64,000 nt of DNA, taken from Planococcus salinus. GTDB taxonomy: Bacteria; Bacillota; Bacilli; Bacillales_A; Planococcaceae. Below, in pieces: positions 26,908 through 34,760 of the stretch. The notes below the pieces were generated by a model, which was given only the letters and a program-made list of their open reading frames with translations, did no database searches and was not told where the DNA came from. Both the position numbers and the translations under genes were made by a program. Position 1 is the first letter of the stretch; the number at the start of each line of letters is the position of its first letter. Location of the stretch: assembly GCF_003719725.1 (NCBI RefSeq), contig NZ_RIAX01000010.1, positions 62,001-126,000 of the forward strand. The letters are read 5' to 3'.

Positions 26908-27363
26908 TTATTTGCCAATTTCCAGTGCTTTCATAAACATGCTTTTTGATGCGTTCAATGCCGTCACGTTGGCTTCGTACGAACGTGTTGCCGACATCAG
27001 ATCCACCATTTCCTTGATCGGATCCACATTCGGCAAATAAACATAGCCGTTCTCGTCCGCATCGGGATGCGATGGATCATACGAAGGGGTAAAAGGGGTG
27101 GGGTCTTCTTCGATTTTCGAAACCGCTACGCCCGACACTTTTTCAGTCCCTTTACTCATCACTGACTGCAATTGCTGTTCAAATGGCGAAACGCCGTTTT
27201 GTGCAAGTGATACGGATTTCCGCCGGTACGGGACCCATTCGCCGTCCACAAGCTGCGCTCGTGTCGTATTGGCGTTCGCTATATTTGATGATACGACATC
27301 CATTCGCAGCCGATTGGCGGTAAGTCCCGAAGCACTGATGTTGAAGCCGTTAAACAAAGTCAT
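26908..27363 (-). CDS. flgC: FlgC, proximal rod protein
   Basis: 151 residues with the rod motif FNISASGLTANRLRMDVVSSNIANANTTRAQ at the N-terminus and EMVDLMSATRSYEANVTALNASKSMFMKALEIGK at the C-terminus, both diagnostic of FlgC. Confidence 0.95.
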   Translation of the reverse strand: MTLFNGFNISASGLTANRLRMDVVSSNIANANTTRAQLVDGEWVPYRRKSVSLAQNGVSPFEQQLQSVMSKGTEKVSGVAVSKIEEDPTPFTPSYDPSHPDADENGYVYLPNVDPIKEMVDLMSATRSYEANVTALNASKSMFMKALEIGK

Positions 27364-27368
27364 TTCTG

Positions 27369-27770
27369 TTATCTCCCTTCATTGATCACTGAGCGCAAAC
27401 TGCCGAATTTGCCGTTGATCCGCTCAGTTACCGCGTTATACCACAGCTGGTTTTTTGCCAGTTCCGCCATTTCCAGGTCCATGTCCACATTATTGCCGTT
27501 GTTTTGATACTTGGTCGTGTTATTCACTTTTATTTCCGGGGCAAATTGGGTGTTTTCGTTACTGAAAGGAATGTGATGCGGGTTGGTTTTGTGGCTGGCC
27601 AACGGTTGCTGGTCCATCGCCTGGTTTAAAGCCGATTGGAAATCCACCCGTTTGCTTTTGTAATTGGGCGTATCCACATTCGCAATGTTTGAAGAATGGA
27701 CTTTCTGCCTTAATGTGGCAGTCGACAGCGCATTTTCAAGCGACTGGACAGTGGGGGTAAATAGTTTCAT
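27369..27770 (-). CDS. flgB: FlgB, proximal rod protein; first gene of the flagellar operon
   Basis: 133 residues. The N-terminal block LRQKVHSSNIANVDTPNYKSKRVDFQSAL and C-terminal VDMDLEMAELAKNQLWYNAVTERINGKFGSLRSVINEGR are standard FlgB. AGGAGGAAG precedes the ATG. The leader contains a c-di-GMP-I riboswitch and a terminator, so flgB and the genes behind it should respond to c-di-GMP. Confidence 0.95.
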   Translation of the reverse strand: MKLFTPTVQSLENALSTATLRQKVHSSNIANVDTPNYKSKRVDFQSALNQAMDQQPLASHKTNPHHIPFSNENTQFAPEIKVNNTTKYQNNGNNVDMDLEMAELAKNQLWYNAVTERINGKFGSLRSVINEGR

Positions 27771-27800
27771 TTTCTTCCTCCTGCATATTATTTATTTGCT

Positions 27801-27833
27801 ATATAAAAATCCACCCAAAAAAGGGGTGGATTA
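27801..27833 (-). terminator. riboswitch expression platform: intrinsic terminator before flgB
   Basis: On the minus strand TAATCCACCC pairs with GGGTGGATTTTT around a C/T-rich loop and ends in a T tract. It lies 15 bases after the aptamer and 31 bases before the flgB start. A terminator in the leader of an operon this long only makes sense if it is conditional. Confidence 0.85.
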
Positions 27834-27847
27834 ATAAAATCTGCCCA

Positions 27848-27935
27848 TTTTTCGGTAACCCGGCTACCTTATATTTTCATACGTAGGCCCGTGGCTTTGC
27901 GTCCTTTTCTTTCGAAAAGTTTGCCTTTTTCGCAA
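27848..27935 (-). ncRNA. c-di-GMP-I riboswitch (GEMM-I) in the flagellar operon leader
   Basis: Read on the minus strand, the conserved GEMM-I elements occur in order: GGCAAAC, a hairpin with a GAAA tetraloop (TTTCGAAAGAAA), GGACGCAAAGCCACGGGCC, the tetraloop-receptor side CCTAC, a short variable hairpin, then GGTAGCCGGGTTACCG. This matches the consensus of the c-di-GMP-I aptamer, in which the G of ACGCAAAGCC and the C in the P3 strand contact the ligand. A terminator follows. The likely logic is that high c-di-GMP stops flagellar transcription, as known for the flgB leader of Clostridioides difficile; the on/off sense here is inferred. Confidence 0.92.
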
Positions 27936-27987
27936 TGTCGAATAAAAAATATCGTTGAAAATCAAACTTTTGTAGCATTTTAAAAGA

Positions 27988-27993
27988 TTTATA
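27988..27993 (-). promoter_or_regulatory. candidate extended -10 upstream of the riboswitch
   Basis: On the minus strand TTGGTATAAA at about 27997-27988 has the TGn-TATAAA shape of an extended -10 and would start a transcript about 45 bases before the aptamer. No convincing -35 is present. Confidence 0.3.
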
Positions 27994-28086
27994 CCAAAAC
28001 ATAGTATCACATGTTTTTTCGTTTGTGTAATTTTTCAAGAAAAAATTTTTTCTACTTTATTTTCCAACTTATTATTACATTTGTCC

Positions 28087-28115
28087 TTTCCATCTCGCAA
28101 CATCGACGCTATAAT
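28087..28115 (+). promoter_or_regulatory. sigma-A promoter for flhO-flhP
   Basis: The -35 TTTCCA (28087-28092) and the consensus -10 TATAAT (28110-28115) are 17 bp apart. The flhO start lies 33 bases downstream behind AAAGGAAGG. Confidence 0.65.
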
Positions 28116-28148
28116 AACTTTATTGCATTTGAAAGGAAGGATTCCTTT

Positions 28149-28994
28149 ATGTTTCGTGGATTATACACCGCCACCGCTGGCATGGTGGCGAACAATAGAA
28201 AACAGCAAATTTTAACAAACAACTTGGCCAATGCCCAAACCCCCGGCTTTAAACAAGATCAAACGGTGTTGCGTTCGTTTCCCTCCCAATTGCTGAAGGC
28301 GATGGGGACTGACAATAACATTTCCGATATTCCAACGCAGCCCAAAACCATCGGGACGTTGAATACAGGAGTTTATGCACAGGAAGGCATTCCTTCTTTT
28401 GTGCAGGGTTCTTTGAAAGACACCGGCAATTCCACCGACTTTTCACTGCTCGATGGTTCACTGCCGCTCAACCCCGCCACTCAGCAGCGCGGAACACTCT
28501 TGTTCGCAGTAGCACTGGAGAACGATGAAGTCCGCTATACACGGAACGGCCAATTTTCAGTGGATGCAGAAGGCTTCCTGTCAACCAGCGAAGGACAGCG
28601 TGTACTAGGCGAAAATCTGCAGCCGATCCAAGTGGATTCCAAAGAATTTACCGTTCAGGAAGATGGCCAAATCACACGTCAGGACGGAACCGGTGCCGGC
28701 AGCTTATGGCTCGGCTATACGGAAGAGCCCGGTCAACTGGTGAAACAAGGGCAGGGACTTTTGCGCTGGGACGGTGGCGCGGGAAATATTCCGCAGTCCG
28801 TCAATGAAGTCGCCCTGTTAAACAACACAGCTACTTTTGTCAAACAGGGAGTCATCGAACAATCGAATGTCGATTTGACGCAAACGATGACCGATATGAT
28901 GAACACCTACCGTGGCTTCGAATCAAACCAGAAAGTTATACAGGCCTATGACCGCAGCATGGAAAAAGCCGTCAATGAAATTGGCCGTGTATAA
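28149..28994 (+). CDS. flhO: FlhO, distal rod protein (FlgF/FlgG-like)
   Basis: 281 residues. The N-terminus MFRGLYTATAGMVANNRKQQILTNNLANAQTPGFKQDQT and C-terminus VIEQSNVDLTQTMTDMMNTYRGFESNQKVIQAYDRSMEKAVNEIGRV are flagellar rod-type D0 helices. In B. subtilis the FlhO-FlhP pair forms the distal rod. An open frame runs upstream to 28011, but the AT-rich extension is not protein-like and the ribosome site belongs to the ATG at 28149. It is transcribed divergently from the flgB operon. Confidence 0.9.
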   Translation: MFRGLYTATAGMVANNRKQQILTNNLANAQTPGFKQDQTVLRSFPSQLLKAMGTDNNISDIPTQPKTIGTLNTGVYAQEGIPSFVQGSLKDTGNSTDFSLLDGSLPLNPATQQRGTLLFAVALENDEVRYTRNGQFSVDAEGFLSTSEGQRVLGENLQPIQVDSKEFTVQEDGQITRQDGTGAGSLWLGYTEEPGQLVKQGQGLLRWDGGAGNIPQSVNEVALLNNTATFVKQGVIEQSNVDLTQTMTDMMNTYRGFESNQKVIQAYDRSMEKAVNEIGRV

Positions 28995-29012
28995 GCAAGG
29001 AGGAGCTCAACC

Positions 29013-29855
29013 ATGAATATCCAAATGAATTCTGCCGCTACTTCAATGCGTGAGCTGCAGAAAAAAATTGACGTCCTCGCAGGCAACGTGGCCAACGCCG
29101 GCACAAACGGTTACAAGCGGCAGGAAGCCAACTTTTCCGATACGCTCGTTCAGTCGATTGAAAGACAGGCCGGCCTGCGAAACGAAATCGGCCGGACAAC
29201 GCCGAATGGAATACGCGTCGGCTCGGGCGTGAAAGTAGCACAAACTTCGCTCCGGCATGAACAGGGATCGCTCGTCCAAACAAACCGGCCGCTCGATTTC
29301 GCCATTGAAGGATCCACCGGTTATTTCCGTGTGGCATCGGAAGGCACTGTTTTTTATACACGAGATGGTTCATTCCAGGTACAGCCGGTGCTGAATTCCA
29401 ATCAGCTCAATCTGGTGACGGCAACCGGGGACGCCGTACTCGACAGCAACAACCAGCCGATTTCGTTTGATAACGATTACGACCAGATTCAGGTAAACCA
29501 AAACGGCACCATGCAAGTGACATTCAAAGATGCCGGCAAACAACCGGCGGAATTTCAATTGAGTGTAGCCACCATCGACCGGCCGAATCTGCTTGAAAAA
29601 GCCGGCGGCAACCGCTACCAGCTTCCTGGAACGGAAGCACAGCAAGTAGCGAGCGGCAATCTGCAATTGTTGAATCTGGCTGGCCCGGACAGCGGCGCCG
29701 TCCGGATCAGACAAGGTTCGCTGGAAATGTCGAATGTGGATATGACAGAAGAAATGACCGAATTGATTGCCACCCAGCGGCTGATCCAGTCACAGGGAAA
29801 AGCCATTTCGTTCGCGGATGACATGATGGGCTTGGTGAATACGATTAGAGGATGA
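29013..29855 (+). CDS. flhP: FlhP, distal rod protein (FlgG-like)
   Basis: 280 residues. The N-terminus NIQMNSAATSMRELQKKIDVLAGNVANAGTNGYKRQEANFSDTL and C-terminus GSLEMSNVDMTEEMTELIATQRLIQSQGKAISFADDMMGLVNTIRG are FlgG-type. It starts 18 bases after flhO behind an AGGAGG site and ends at a very strong terminator. It completes the rod together with FlhO. Confidence 0.9.
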   Translation: MNIQMNSAATSMRELQKKIDVLAGNVANAGTNGYKRQEANFSDTLVQSIERQAGLRNEIGRTTPNGIRVGSGVKVAQTSLRHEQGSLVQTNRPLDFAIEGSTGYFRVASEGTVFYTRDGSFQVQPVLNSNQLNLVTATGDAVLDSNNQPISFDNDYDQIQVNQNGTMQVTFKDAGKQPAEFQLSVATIDRPNLLEKAGGNRYQLPGTEAQQVASGNLQLLNLAGPDSGAVRIRQGSLEMSNVDMTEEMTELIATQRLIQSQGKAISFADDMMGLVNTIRG

Positions 29856-29897
29856 GAAAAAGGCCGACACGGAATCGATTCCGTGTCGGCCTTTTTG
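29856..29897 (+). terminator. strong terminator after flhP
   Basis: AAAAAGGCCGACACGGAAT pairs perfectly with its reverse complement to give a long GC-rich stem ending in a T tract. It is close to symmetrical and may work from either side. Confidence 0.9.
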
Positions 29898-29900
29898 GCG

Positions 29901-30020
29901 TTTTATTTGCGATGAATTCGATTTATTTGCGATGGTGCGGAGTTATTCGCGTTCCGGGAAACTTATTTGCGATGCGGAGGATTTATTTGCGTTCCAGAAG
30001 ATTTATTCGCGTTCCTCTAA
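29901..30020. repeat. six-unit tandem array with exact 20-bp period
   Basis: Units begin at 29901, 29921, 29941, 29961, 29981 and 30001. Each opens with a decamer close to ATTTATTTGC or ATTTATTCGC followed by G, and each has a variable second half, often GATG or GTTCC. It lies between the flhP terminator and the flgL terminator, with no reading frame. A three-unit relative is at 921-980. Confidence 0.8.
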
Positions 30021-30026
30021 ATTCCC

Positions 30027-30062
30027 ATAAAAAAACACCACAACGTTGTCCGTTGTGGCACG
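30027..30062 (-). terminator. terminator of the yvyF-flgL operon
   Basis: On the minus strand GCCACAACG pairs with CGTTGTGGTG and is followed by seven T residues, 13 bases after the flgL stop. Confidence 0.85.
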
Positions 30063-30074
30063 CGAGTCATCAGT

Positions 30075-30944
30075 TTATCTCAGGAAGTCCATCAAACTCG
30101 GCTGGATGATTTTGGCCGAGGCGGACAGGCTTGCCTGGTACACACTTTCTTCGCTTTTCAACTTCGTGATGGCTTCCGCCAAATCGACGTCTTCGATTTT
30201 CGACAGCATCGATGTCAGTTGGAGACTGCTGTCCTGGATGCGCTGGCTGACAGCTTCGACGCGGTTTCGCCGGACGCCGACTTCCGCGGAAACGGCTAAC
30301 AGACGGTCAATTCCGGTGTCGATGTCTTCAAGTGGCACATCTTCTCCGGAACGGATGTTTTCTGATAAAGTCCCAAGAGCCGCGAACAGTTCGTCATCGC
30401 CGCTGCCGAACAACCGGTCAGCGGTGACACTGGCGGGAATTTTCATGCCGCCCGCAATCGTGAACTCTTTGGCGTTTGTATCAAATCCGTGGCCTGTGCC
30501 GCCATCCGGAAACGGCGGGTTCGCGGTGTCCTGTCCGTTGAACAAATAATGGCCGTTCACTTTGACGTTGGCAAACTGGCGGAGCTGTTCGGTCAATTCT
30601 TCCACTTCCCCGGCGACAGCGGTGCGGTCTTCTGAGGACAAGGTGTCATTGTTACCTTGAACCGCCAGTTCGCGCACGCGCTGCATCACATTGACCATGC
30701 CGTAAACCGTCTGGTCGGTTTCATCGAGCCATAAATTGGCTTCGTTCGTATTCCGTTCATACTGATCGTTGGCAGCAATCGCGCTTTTCAGCTGCATCGC
30801 TTTGCCCGCGCCGTGCGGATCATCAGACGGTTTCTGGATCTGCTTGCCGGTCACGGCCTGGTTGTAGGCTTTGTCGAAACGCCCGAGGCTTTTGTTCATA
30901 TTCGCCAGTGAATTCTGATGCAGCATTTGATGTGAAATTCTCAT
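30075..30944 (-). CDS. flgL: FlgL, hook-filament junction protein
   Basis: 289 residues. The flagellin-like N-terminus MRISHQMLHQNSLANMNKSLGRFDKAYNQAVTGKQIQKPSDDPHGAGKAMQLKSAI and C-terminus LTSMLSKIEDVDLAEAITKLKSEESVYQASLSASAKIIQPSLMDFLR are typical of FlgL. It forms the second junction layer between hook and filament. It is the last gene of the sigma-D operon starting at yvyF. Confidence 0.94.
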   Translation of the reverse strand: MRISHQMLHQNSLANMNKSLGRFDKAYNQAVTGKQIQKPSDDPHGAGKAMQLKSAIAANDQYERNTNEANLWLDETDQTVYGMVNVMQRVRELAVQGNNDTLSSEDRTAVAGEVEELTEQLRQFANVKVNGHYLFNGQDTANPPFPDGGTGHGFDTNAKEFTIAGGMKIPASVTADRLFGSGDDELFAALGTLSENIRSGEDVPLEDIDTGIDRLLAVSAEVGVRRNRVEAVSQRIQDSSLQLTSMLSKIEDVDLAEAITKLKSEESVYQASLSASAKIIQPSLMDFLR

Positions 30945-30968
30945 TCTATTGACCTCCCCCAGCGATCA

Positions 30969-32231
30969 TCAACGCGCAGCCATGCGGTTGATGATCGTAT
31001 CAAGCATTTGATCCGTTGTGGACACCAGCCGTGCCGCCGCGCTGTAAGCATGCTGGAATTTAATCAAATTCGCCATCTCCTCATCAAGCGAGACACCCGT
31101 CACGGATTGGCGTCGGTTGTCTGTGGCCTGCAAAGTGGCTTCGTAATTGGCGATCGAGCTGGTGGCCGACTGGCTTTTGGCGCCCAGTTCGCTGACCAGT
31201 GCCTGATACGATTTTTTGATCGGCTCCAAATCCGTCTCCAGATTTTCCGGTACCGTCAGCCTGTCACCGGAACGGTTCACTTCCAGCGACCCGTCTTCGT
31301 TTTGAATAAACAAATTGCCTTTTGACCCGTCTTCCTCTTTTATGCCGTTGGCGGAAGCAAAATCGCTCACAATATTCGCCACGGCTGTGCGCTGATTTTC
31401 AGCCAAGATTTTGGAATCGGCAAGGCCTTTCAGTTTGCCGCCGGTTGACGACCGGAGAAGAGCGGCTACGTCGGGTTCGGCTGTTGTTGCGGTTTCTTCA
31501 CCAGCCGTTCCTTTGACCACCGCCGTCCCGTTCAGGCTGATGGTATACATGCCTTTGTCTTCTATCACGCTGATGGTGGCGAGTTTGGACAGCTGTTCCA
31601 CTGCAGCATCGCGCTGGTCCAGCAAATCGTTCGCTTGTGTGCCGGTGCGTTTGATGCTTTGGTTCAGCGCATCAATTTGCTTGAGGTACTCCGTGGCGTC
31701 GCTGACAGCTGCGTTTGTCTGCCGCTCAATATCCGACAGCACCGCCCCCATGGAAACGTCCATCGATTCAGCCACTTCCAAAAAGGCCTGCCCGCGTTCT
31801 TTTACTACAGCCTGTGCGGACGGACTTGCCGGATCGTTCGCCAGGTCCTGCCAGGCGCCTTGAAGCCGGTCCATCGCTGCATTCAAGCCCGTATCGCTTG
31901 GTTCGTTGATCACAGTCTCGAGCTGATCAAACGTGGCCTGCTTTGCCTGCCACTGGCCAAGTGTCCCCGACTGGTCACGGTATTGGCGGTCGAGGAAATG
32001 GTCTCTCACACGGGTGATGGATTCGACGGAAACTCCGGAACCAAGCTGGCCCGGATTGACATTCCCCGTTGTCCACGTATCCAGCGGCTGTGCGGTGACG
32101 TTGTTCACTTGTTGGCGTGAATAGCCTTTTGTGTTGGCGTTGGCAATGTTGTGGCCTGTTGTGGCGATGCTGGCCTGCCCCGCTGTTAACCCGCGTCTGC
32201 CCAGCTCTAATCCGTGAAATGTTGAAACCAT
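30969..32231 (-). CDS. flgK: FlgK, hook-filament junction protein
   Basis: 420 residues, shorter than the 500 or so of B. subtilis FlgK. The ends are conserved: STFHGLELGRRGLTAGQASIATTGHNIANANTKGYSRQ and GVSLDEEMANLIKFQHAYSAAARLVSTTDQMLDTIINRMAAR. The reduced size is probably due to a smaller variable D2 domain. Encoded between flgN (its chaperone) and flgL. Confidence 0.93.
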   Translation of the reverse strand: MVSTFHGLELGRRGLTAGQASIATTGHNIANANTKGYSRQQVNNVTAQPLDTWTTGNVNPGQLGSGVSVESITRVRDHFLDRQYRDQSGTLGQWQAKQATFDQLETVINEPSDTGLNAAMDRLQGAWQDLANDPASPSAQAVVKERGQAFLEVAESMDVSMGAVLSDIERQTNAAVSDATEYLKQIDALNQSIKRTGTQANDLLDQRDAAVEQLSKLATISVIEDKGMYTISLNGTAVVKGTAGEETATTAEPDVAALLRSSTGGKLKGLADSKILAENQRTAVANIVSDFASANGIKEEDGSKGNLFIQNEDGSLEVNRSGDRLTVPENLETDLEPIKKSYQALVSELGAKSQSATSSIANYEATLQATDNRRQSVTGVSLDEEMANLIKFQHAYSAAARLVSTTDQMLDTIINRMAAR

Positions 32232-32256
32232 GGTTGACCCTTCCTTCTACCTTCAA

Positions 32257-32742
32257 TCAGGCTTTTGTATCGAAAAAGCCGCGATTGTTCGTCGGTGATT
32301 TTTGTTGGCTGTTGGGAGATTGATAGTTGAAGTTTTGCTGCTTCGACTTTGTCACTTGCTCAATCATGTGATGGACAAAGCGCATGGAGTCTTTCAGCAG
32401 CTGTTCGTTGGTCCTGTTTTTCTCCTGCAGCTCAGCCATCAGCTGCTGCAGAGACGCCAATTGCGACTGCAGCTTGTCTTTCGCTGCGCCGTCCGGCAGT
32501 TGTTCGATAAACTCCCCGAAGCTCGAAGCTGTCTGTTTTTCCGACAGATCGGCCATCAGCTGCTGCCGTTCGCTGTCGAGGCTTTCCAGCTGCCGGATGA
32601 GTTCGGCTTCTTCCGGCACCAGCCGGTTCAGCTCATCGACGCGGCGTTCGATTAAAATTGTTTTCTTTTGATCGGCACAGTCAATCAGCCGCTTGTGCAG
32701 GCTGATCAGTTTTTCCATGGTGGTGACGAGTAAATCAGGCAT
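32257..32742 (-). CDS. flgN: FlgN, chaperone for FlgK/FlgL
   Basis: 161 residues, all helical with long coiled-coil stretches (LIRQLESLDSERQQLMADLSEKQ), ending NNRGFFDTKA, a tail common to this family in Bacillales. Position between flgM and flgK is the usual one. It keeps hook-associated proteins unfolded for export. Confidence 0.85.
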   Translation of the reverse strand: MPDLLVTTMEKLISLHKRLIDCADQKKTILIERRVDELNRLVPEEAELIRQLESLDSERQQLMADLSEKQTASSFGEFIEQLPDGAAKDKLQSQLASLQQLMAELQEKNRTNEQLLKDSMRFVHHMIEQVTKSKQQNFNYQSPNSQQKSPTNNRGFFDTKA

Positions 32743-32773
32743 CCGGCATCCTCCTCTTCGTTCAGGCGAAGTG

Positions 32774-33046
32774 TTATTTGCCGAACCAGAACTCGTGTAC
32801 TTTATCGGCTATCTCCTTGTTGCTGGGATGGTATTCACCGGCTTGGATCTGCGCTTTCAACGCATTGATCTTTTCCTGTCTGCCGGCATCCATTTCTGTT
32901 TTCTTTTCGAACATCTCTTTCGCTTGGCTTGAAATCTGCAATTGATCTTCCGTCTGGACCGGCCTCGTTTTCTCGACTTTCGAGACCGGCATCATTTTTT
33001 GGTAAGATTGAATAAAGGAAGAACCGTTCGTCTTATCGATATTCAT
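32774..33046 (-). CDS. flgM: FlgM, anti-sigma-D factor
   Basis: 90 residues. The C-terminal part QISSQAKEMFEKKTEMDAGRQEKINALKAQIQAGEYHPSNKEIADKVHEFWFG is the sigma-28-binding FlgM domain. It holds SigD inactive until the hook is finished. Its own gene lies behind a consensus sigma-D promoter, so it sits in a feedback loop. Confidence 0.92.
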   Translation of the reverse strand: MNIDKTNGSSFIQSYQKMMPVSKVEKTRPVQTEDQLQISSQAKEMFEKKTEMDAGRQEKINALKAQIQAGEYHPSNKEIADKVHEFWFGK

Positions 33047-33066
33047 TCCTTCACCGCCCTGTTTGT

Positions 33067-33498
33067 TTATTTGTCTTTCTTCAACCGCCAGTAATGCGCC
33101 TCATTCAACTTCCGTTGAGGATTGGTCATTTCAGCGATCAGCCGGTCTTTTTTCAATGCTGTACTGACATCCGATGTAAATTTTTGATAACAATCACTGC
33201 ACAGCATCTGCCGCTTTATTTCTTTACCACAATGAGCGCATGGATAACCGAGATTCGGGTAATCATTGGCGAAAATGCGCCCCTCACGAATAAATTCCGC
33301 GATCTGCTTTACCGGAACGTCTGTCGCTTCGCTCACTGTGTCGATCGTGGCATGCCGGTTCTGCTCGATTTTCAGAAACGCCATCACTTGTTTGTGCTGC
33401 CGCTCGATGTTCCTGTAGCAATGCAAGCAATAATCCGTATGGTCTTTCAGAAATAATTGACCGCAAATCGTGCAGTTGTCCAATTGAGCTGACTGCAA
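33067..33498 (-). CDS. yvyF: YvyF, flagellar operon protein with zinc-ribbon-like Cys pairs
   Basis: 143 residues from a TTG start behind AGGTGA. Cys pairs in CTICGQLF, YCLHCYRNI, CAHCGKEI and CSDCYQKF suggest two treble-clef or zinc-ribbon modules. The family (TIGR03826-type YvyF) is found upstream of flgM in Bacillales; B. subtilis YvyF is thought to act on flagellar gene expression, but its mechanism is not clear to me. First gene of the operon driven by the sigma-D promoter at 33528-33554. Confidence 0.87.
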   Translation of the reverse strand: MQSAQLDNCTICGQLFLKDHTDYCLHCYRNIERQHKQVMAFLKIEQNRHATIDTVSEATDVPVKQIAEFIREGRIFANDYPNLGYPCAHCGKEIKRQMLCSDCYQKFTSDVSTALKKDRLIAEMTNPQRKLNEAHYWRLKKDK

Positions 33499-33527
33499 AT
33501 GATCACCTGATTTCCTGTATAGTCTTT

Positions 33528-33554
33528 ATATCGGCAGGTCCGCCGGAATGTTTA
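33528..33554 (-). promoter_or_regulatory. sigma-D promoter for yvyF-flgM-flgN-flgK-flgL
   Basis: TAAA (33554-33551), exactly 15 bases, then GCCGATAT (33535-33528) on the minus strand: a full match to the sigma-D consensus, 30 bases before the yvyF start. Confidence 0.92.
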
Positions 33555-33567
33555 GCGGAATTTTGCA

Positions 33568-33993
33568 TTATTGCACTTTAAATTCCGTCACCAGCACCCG
33601 CTCGACTTTCCCTTTTTGAATAATGCCGTCCAGCTTCGCTGAAATTTCCTGTTCGAGCGTCGCAATGCCGTCCGTTCCGGTTAGCTCCTCTTTCGTCAGA
33701 CCGGCCACCGTGGCGATCACCGCTGCGCGGATTTCTGCCGTCCGCTTTGCCGCTTCTTCTTTTGCTTCCACGCTGCTCAGCTGAATATTGAACTGGACCA
33801 CCGCGTAATGATTCGGGGAAGCCAGGTTCGTCGTGATGCTGTCCGTATCGACACTCAACTCGGCCAGCTCTTCAGCCGATAAAGCTTGGTCGCTCGCGGA
33901 ACCCGCATCATCCTTCCCAAGAAAAAACATGATTCCACCTGTCAAAACGGCCACAGCAATAAAACTGACTAACGTAACCCGTATAAGTTTCAT
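33568..33993 (-). CDS. fliL: FliL, stator-associated basal body protein
   Basis: About 141 residues: one N-terminal membrane helix (LIRVTLVSFIAVAVLTGGIMFFLG), an acidic linker, and a SPFH-like periplasmic domain (SPNHYAVVQFNIQLSSVEAKEEAAKRTAEIRAAVIATVAGLTKEELTGTDGIATLEQEISAKLDGIIQKGKVERVLVTEFKVQ) typical of FliL. In B. subtilis fliL sits before fliM; here it follows motB by 24 bases. FliL rings surround MotAB, so linkage to motAB makes functional sense. Confidence 0.9.
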   Translation of the reverse strand: MKLIRVTLVSFIAVAVLTGGIMFFLGKDDAGSASDQALSAEELAELSVDTDSITTNLASPNHYAVVQFNIQLSSVEAKEEAAKRTAEIRAAVIATVAGLTKEELTGTDGIATLEQEISAKLDGIIQKGKVERVLVTEFKVQ

Positions 33994-34016
33994 CATACAC
34001 CTCTGTTCTTCGTCAT

Positions 34017-34760
34017 TTATTCCTCATAAGGCGATATCAGCACTTCGACACGGCGGTTTTTCGCTTTGCCCTGTGCAGTATCGTTGGGGGCGACCGGATG
34101 ATACTCCGCGTATCCGGTAGCGCTGAATTTCTTCGGATCCAGTTCGTCATTTTCCAGCAGGATCTTCATGAAGTTGATGGCCCGTGCCGAACTCAGTTCC
34201 CAGTTGGACGGAAACTCGGCGGAAGTGGCCGGCACATTGTCCGTATGGCCTTCGATGAACACTTTGCGCGGCGGGTCGGTCACCAGCAAATTTGAAATCT
34301 CTTTTGCCACCGCTCTGGAACCTTCCGTGATGTCCGCACTGCCGGACGCATACAAAACCCCTTCCGTGATTTTCAGCACCAGCCCTTTGCCGGTCATTTC
34401 AGTCTGGATTTTGGATGACAGCCCTTTTTCTTCAATAAACCCGGTGATCTTCTCCTCCAGCTGTCCGAGGGCTTCGTAATCTTCTTCGAGTGTCATTTCT
34501 TCCGCTTCCTCCACTTCGGCAGGTGACGGAAACTGCACGATGTCCCCGTACTGCTCGACGGAAGCTTCGTGCTCCAAAACGCCGGAACCGCCGTTCAACG
34601 CACCGTCAAACGACTGCGAAATCTGTTCAAATTTCTGCGCATCGATTTTACTCGATGCAAACAGCACGATGAACAATGCCAGCAAAAGCGTCAGAATATC
34701 GGCATACGGGATGAGCCAGGACTCATCCATGTGCTCTTCCTTCTTTTTTTTACGCTTCAA
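34017..34760 (-). CDS. motB: MotB, stator subunit
   Basis: About 247 residues. The single membrane helix carries the proton-binding Asp in the motif PYADILTLLLALFIVLFASS, and the C-terminal OmpA-like peptidoglycan-binding domain has FIEGHTDNVPATSAEFPSNWELSSARAINFMKILLE and KNRRVEVLI. Similarity is to MotB rather than MotS, suggesting proton drive. The start could be TTG at 34760 (AAGGTG 6 bases before) or GTG at 34769; both overlap motA. Confidence 0.92.
   Translation of the reverse strand: MKRKKKKEEHMDESWLIPYADILTLLLALFIVLFASSKIDAQKFEQISQSFDGALNGGSGVLEHEASVEQYGDIVQFPSPAEVEEAEEMTLEEDYEALGQLEEKITGFIEEKGLSSKIQTEMTGKGLVLKITEGVLYASGSADITEGSRAVAKEISNLLVTDPPRKVFIEGHTDNVPATSAEFPSNWELSSARAINFMKILLENDELDPKKFSATGYAEYHPVAPNDTAQGKAKNRRVEVLISPYEE

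Noticed and set aside
27801-27833. Plain terminator of an upstream minus-strand gene
   Set aside because: No minus-strand gene lies upstream; the neighbouring flhO is divergent, so the hairpin belongs to the riboswitch leader.
28011-28148. N-terminal extension of FlhO
   Set aside because: AT-rich leader containing the -10 and ribosome site; conserved sequence begins at MFRGLYTATAGM.
29901-30020. CRISPR array
   Set aside because: Repeats are only about 10 bp with 10-bp variable parts, there are no cas genes, and unit size is far too small.
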